This document shows positions 63,756 to 64,000 of a stretch of DNA of 64,000 bases, one piece after another. The notes beneath the pieces were generated by a model that was not told the DNA's origin, did no database searches, and was given only the letters and a program-made list of their open reading frames with translations. The stretch lies in contig CM024181.1 of NCBI GenBank assembly GCA_013433145.1, forward strand, positions 5,332,001-5,396,000, written 5' to 3'. Each line of letters opens with the position of its first letter. Position 1 is the stretch's first letter. This DNA comes from Ascaris suum. Taxonomy: Eukaryota; Nematoda; Chromadorea; Rhabditida; Ascarididae. The position numbers and the translations under genes were made by a program.

Positions 63756-64000
63756 GTGATTTTTACAACAAAAACTGGGGGGGGGGGATTTGAAGACTTT
63801 AAATTCATTTCCAAGAGTTTATTAAAATTTTCGAATTAGTGCTGCATCAAAGCGGTCATTTTTTGGAAAGCACACCTTAGTAGTTATGCTAAATTTCTCA
63901 TATTTCGAGGCTAGCTCATCGTATGTAATTGACGCGATTCTAACATAGGTAATTGACGTTTTGTGGATTATCAAAAGTTTTGAAATTTTCCGCTAATTTT
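63756..64000. other. Window end, nothing recognised
   Basis: Contains a run of G at about 63777-63787 and AT-rich DNA. Confidence 0.5.

Overview
The window looks like nuclear DNA of a nematode, most likely a clade V (strongylid-type) parasite. This is inferred from AT-rich intergenic DNA, small exons separated by introns with TTTCAG acceptors and GTAAGT-type donors, a putative trans-splice acceptor just before a start codon, and two genes whose closest families are nematode muscarinic-type (GAR) receptors and cyclin T. No prokaryotic operons, CRISPR arrays, rRNA or convincing tRNA genes were seen. Two genes are well supported and both lie on the + strand.

(1) 949-8981 holds the 3' part of a muscarinic-type acetylcholine receptor gene: five phase-consistent exons encoding the long third intracellular loop, then TM6, TM7 and the short tail. 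TM1-TM5 must lie upstream of the window. A polyA signal sits at 9112.

(2) 19892-46664 is a complete cyclin T gene (regulatory subunit of P-TEFb). It was rebuilt as 19 exons in one unbroken reading frame of 848 codons (847 residues plus stop): an N-terminal double cyclin box followed by a long low-complexity tail rich in Ser, Pro and His, an RGG box made of a recent tandem duplication, and an acidic C-terminus. Two introns are giant (5.6 and 6.9 kb). The first contains a phase-preserving 51-nt candidate cassette exon that would insert 17 residues into the second cyclin fold.

9.1-19.9 kb is mostly non-coding. It holds a decayed mariner transposase fragment (- strand, about 10.70-10.90 kb), a polypurine/G-run tract, a degenerate satellite-like block at 16.3-16.6 kb, a GC/CpG-rich patch at 18.2-18.4 kb that could be promoter-associated, and one isolated exon-like segment at 14.8 kb. 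46.7-49.15 kb keeps the T/G-rich composition of the cyclin T introns and ends near an AATAAA, so it may be a long 3' UTR or downstream transcribed DNA.

49.2-64 kb is AT-rich and I recognise no gene family in it. Several exon-like segments with reasonable splice sites occur at 50.75-51.47, 53.29-54.18, 55.2, 60.45 and 63.67 kb, all read on +, and a - strand open frame with a hydrophobic start lies at 58.7-58.9 kb. They are listed with low confidence because open frames of this size are common by chance in such DNA.

The window shows no clear new multi-gene system. The items most worth following up are the RGG-bearing cyclin T tail, the 51-nt cassette exon, and the unrecognised exon chain at 50.75-51.47 kb.
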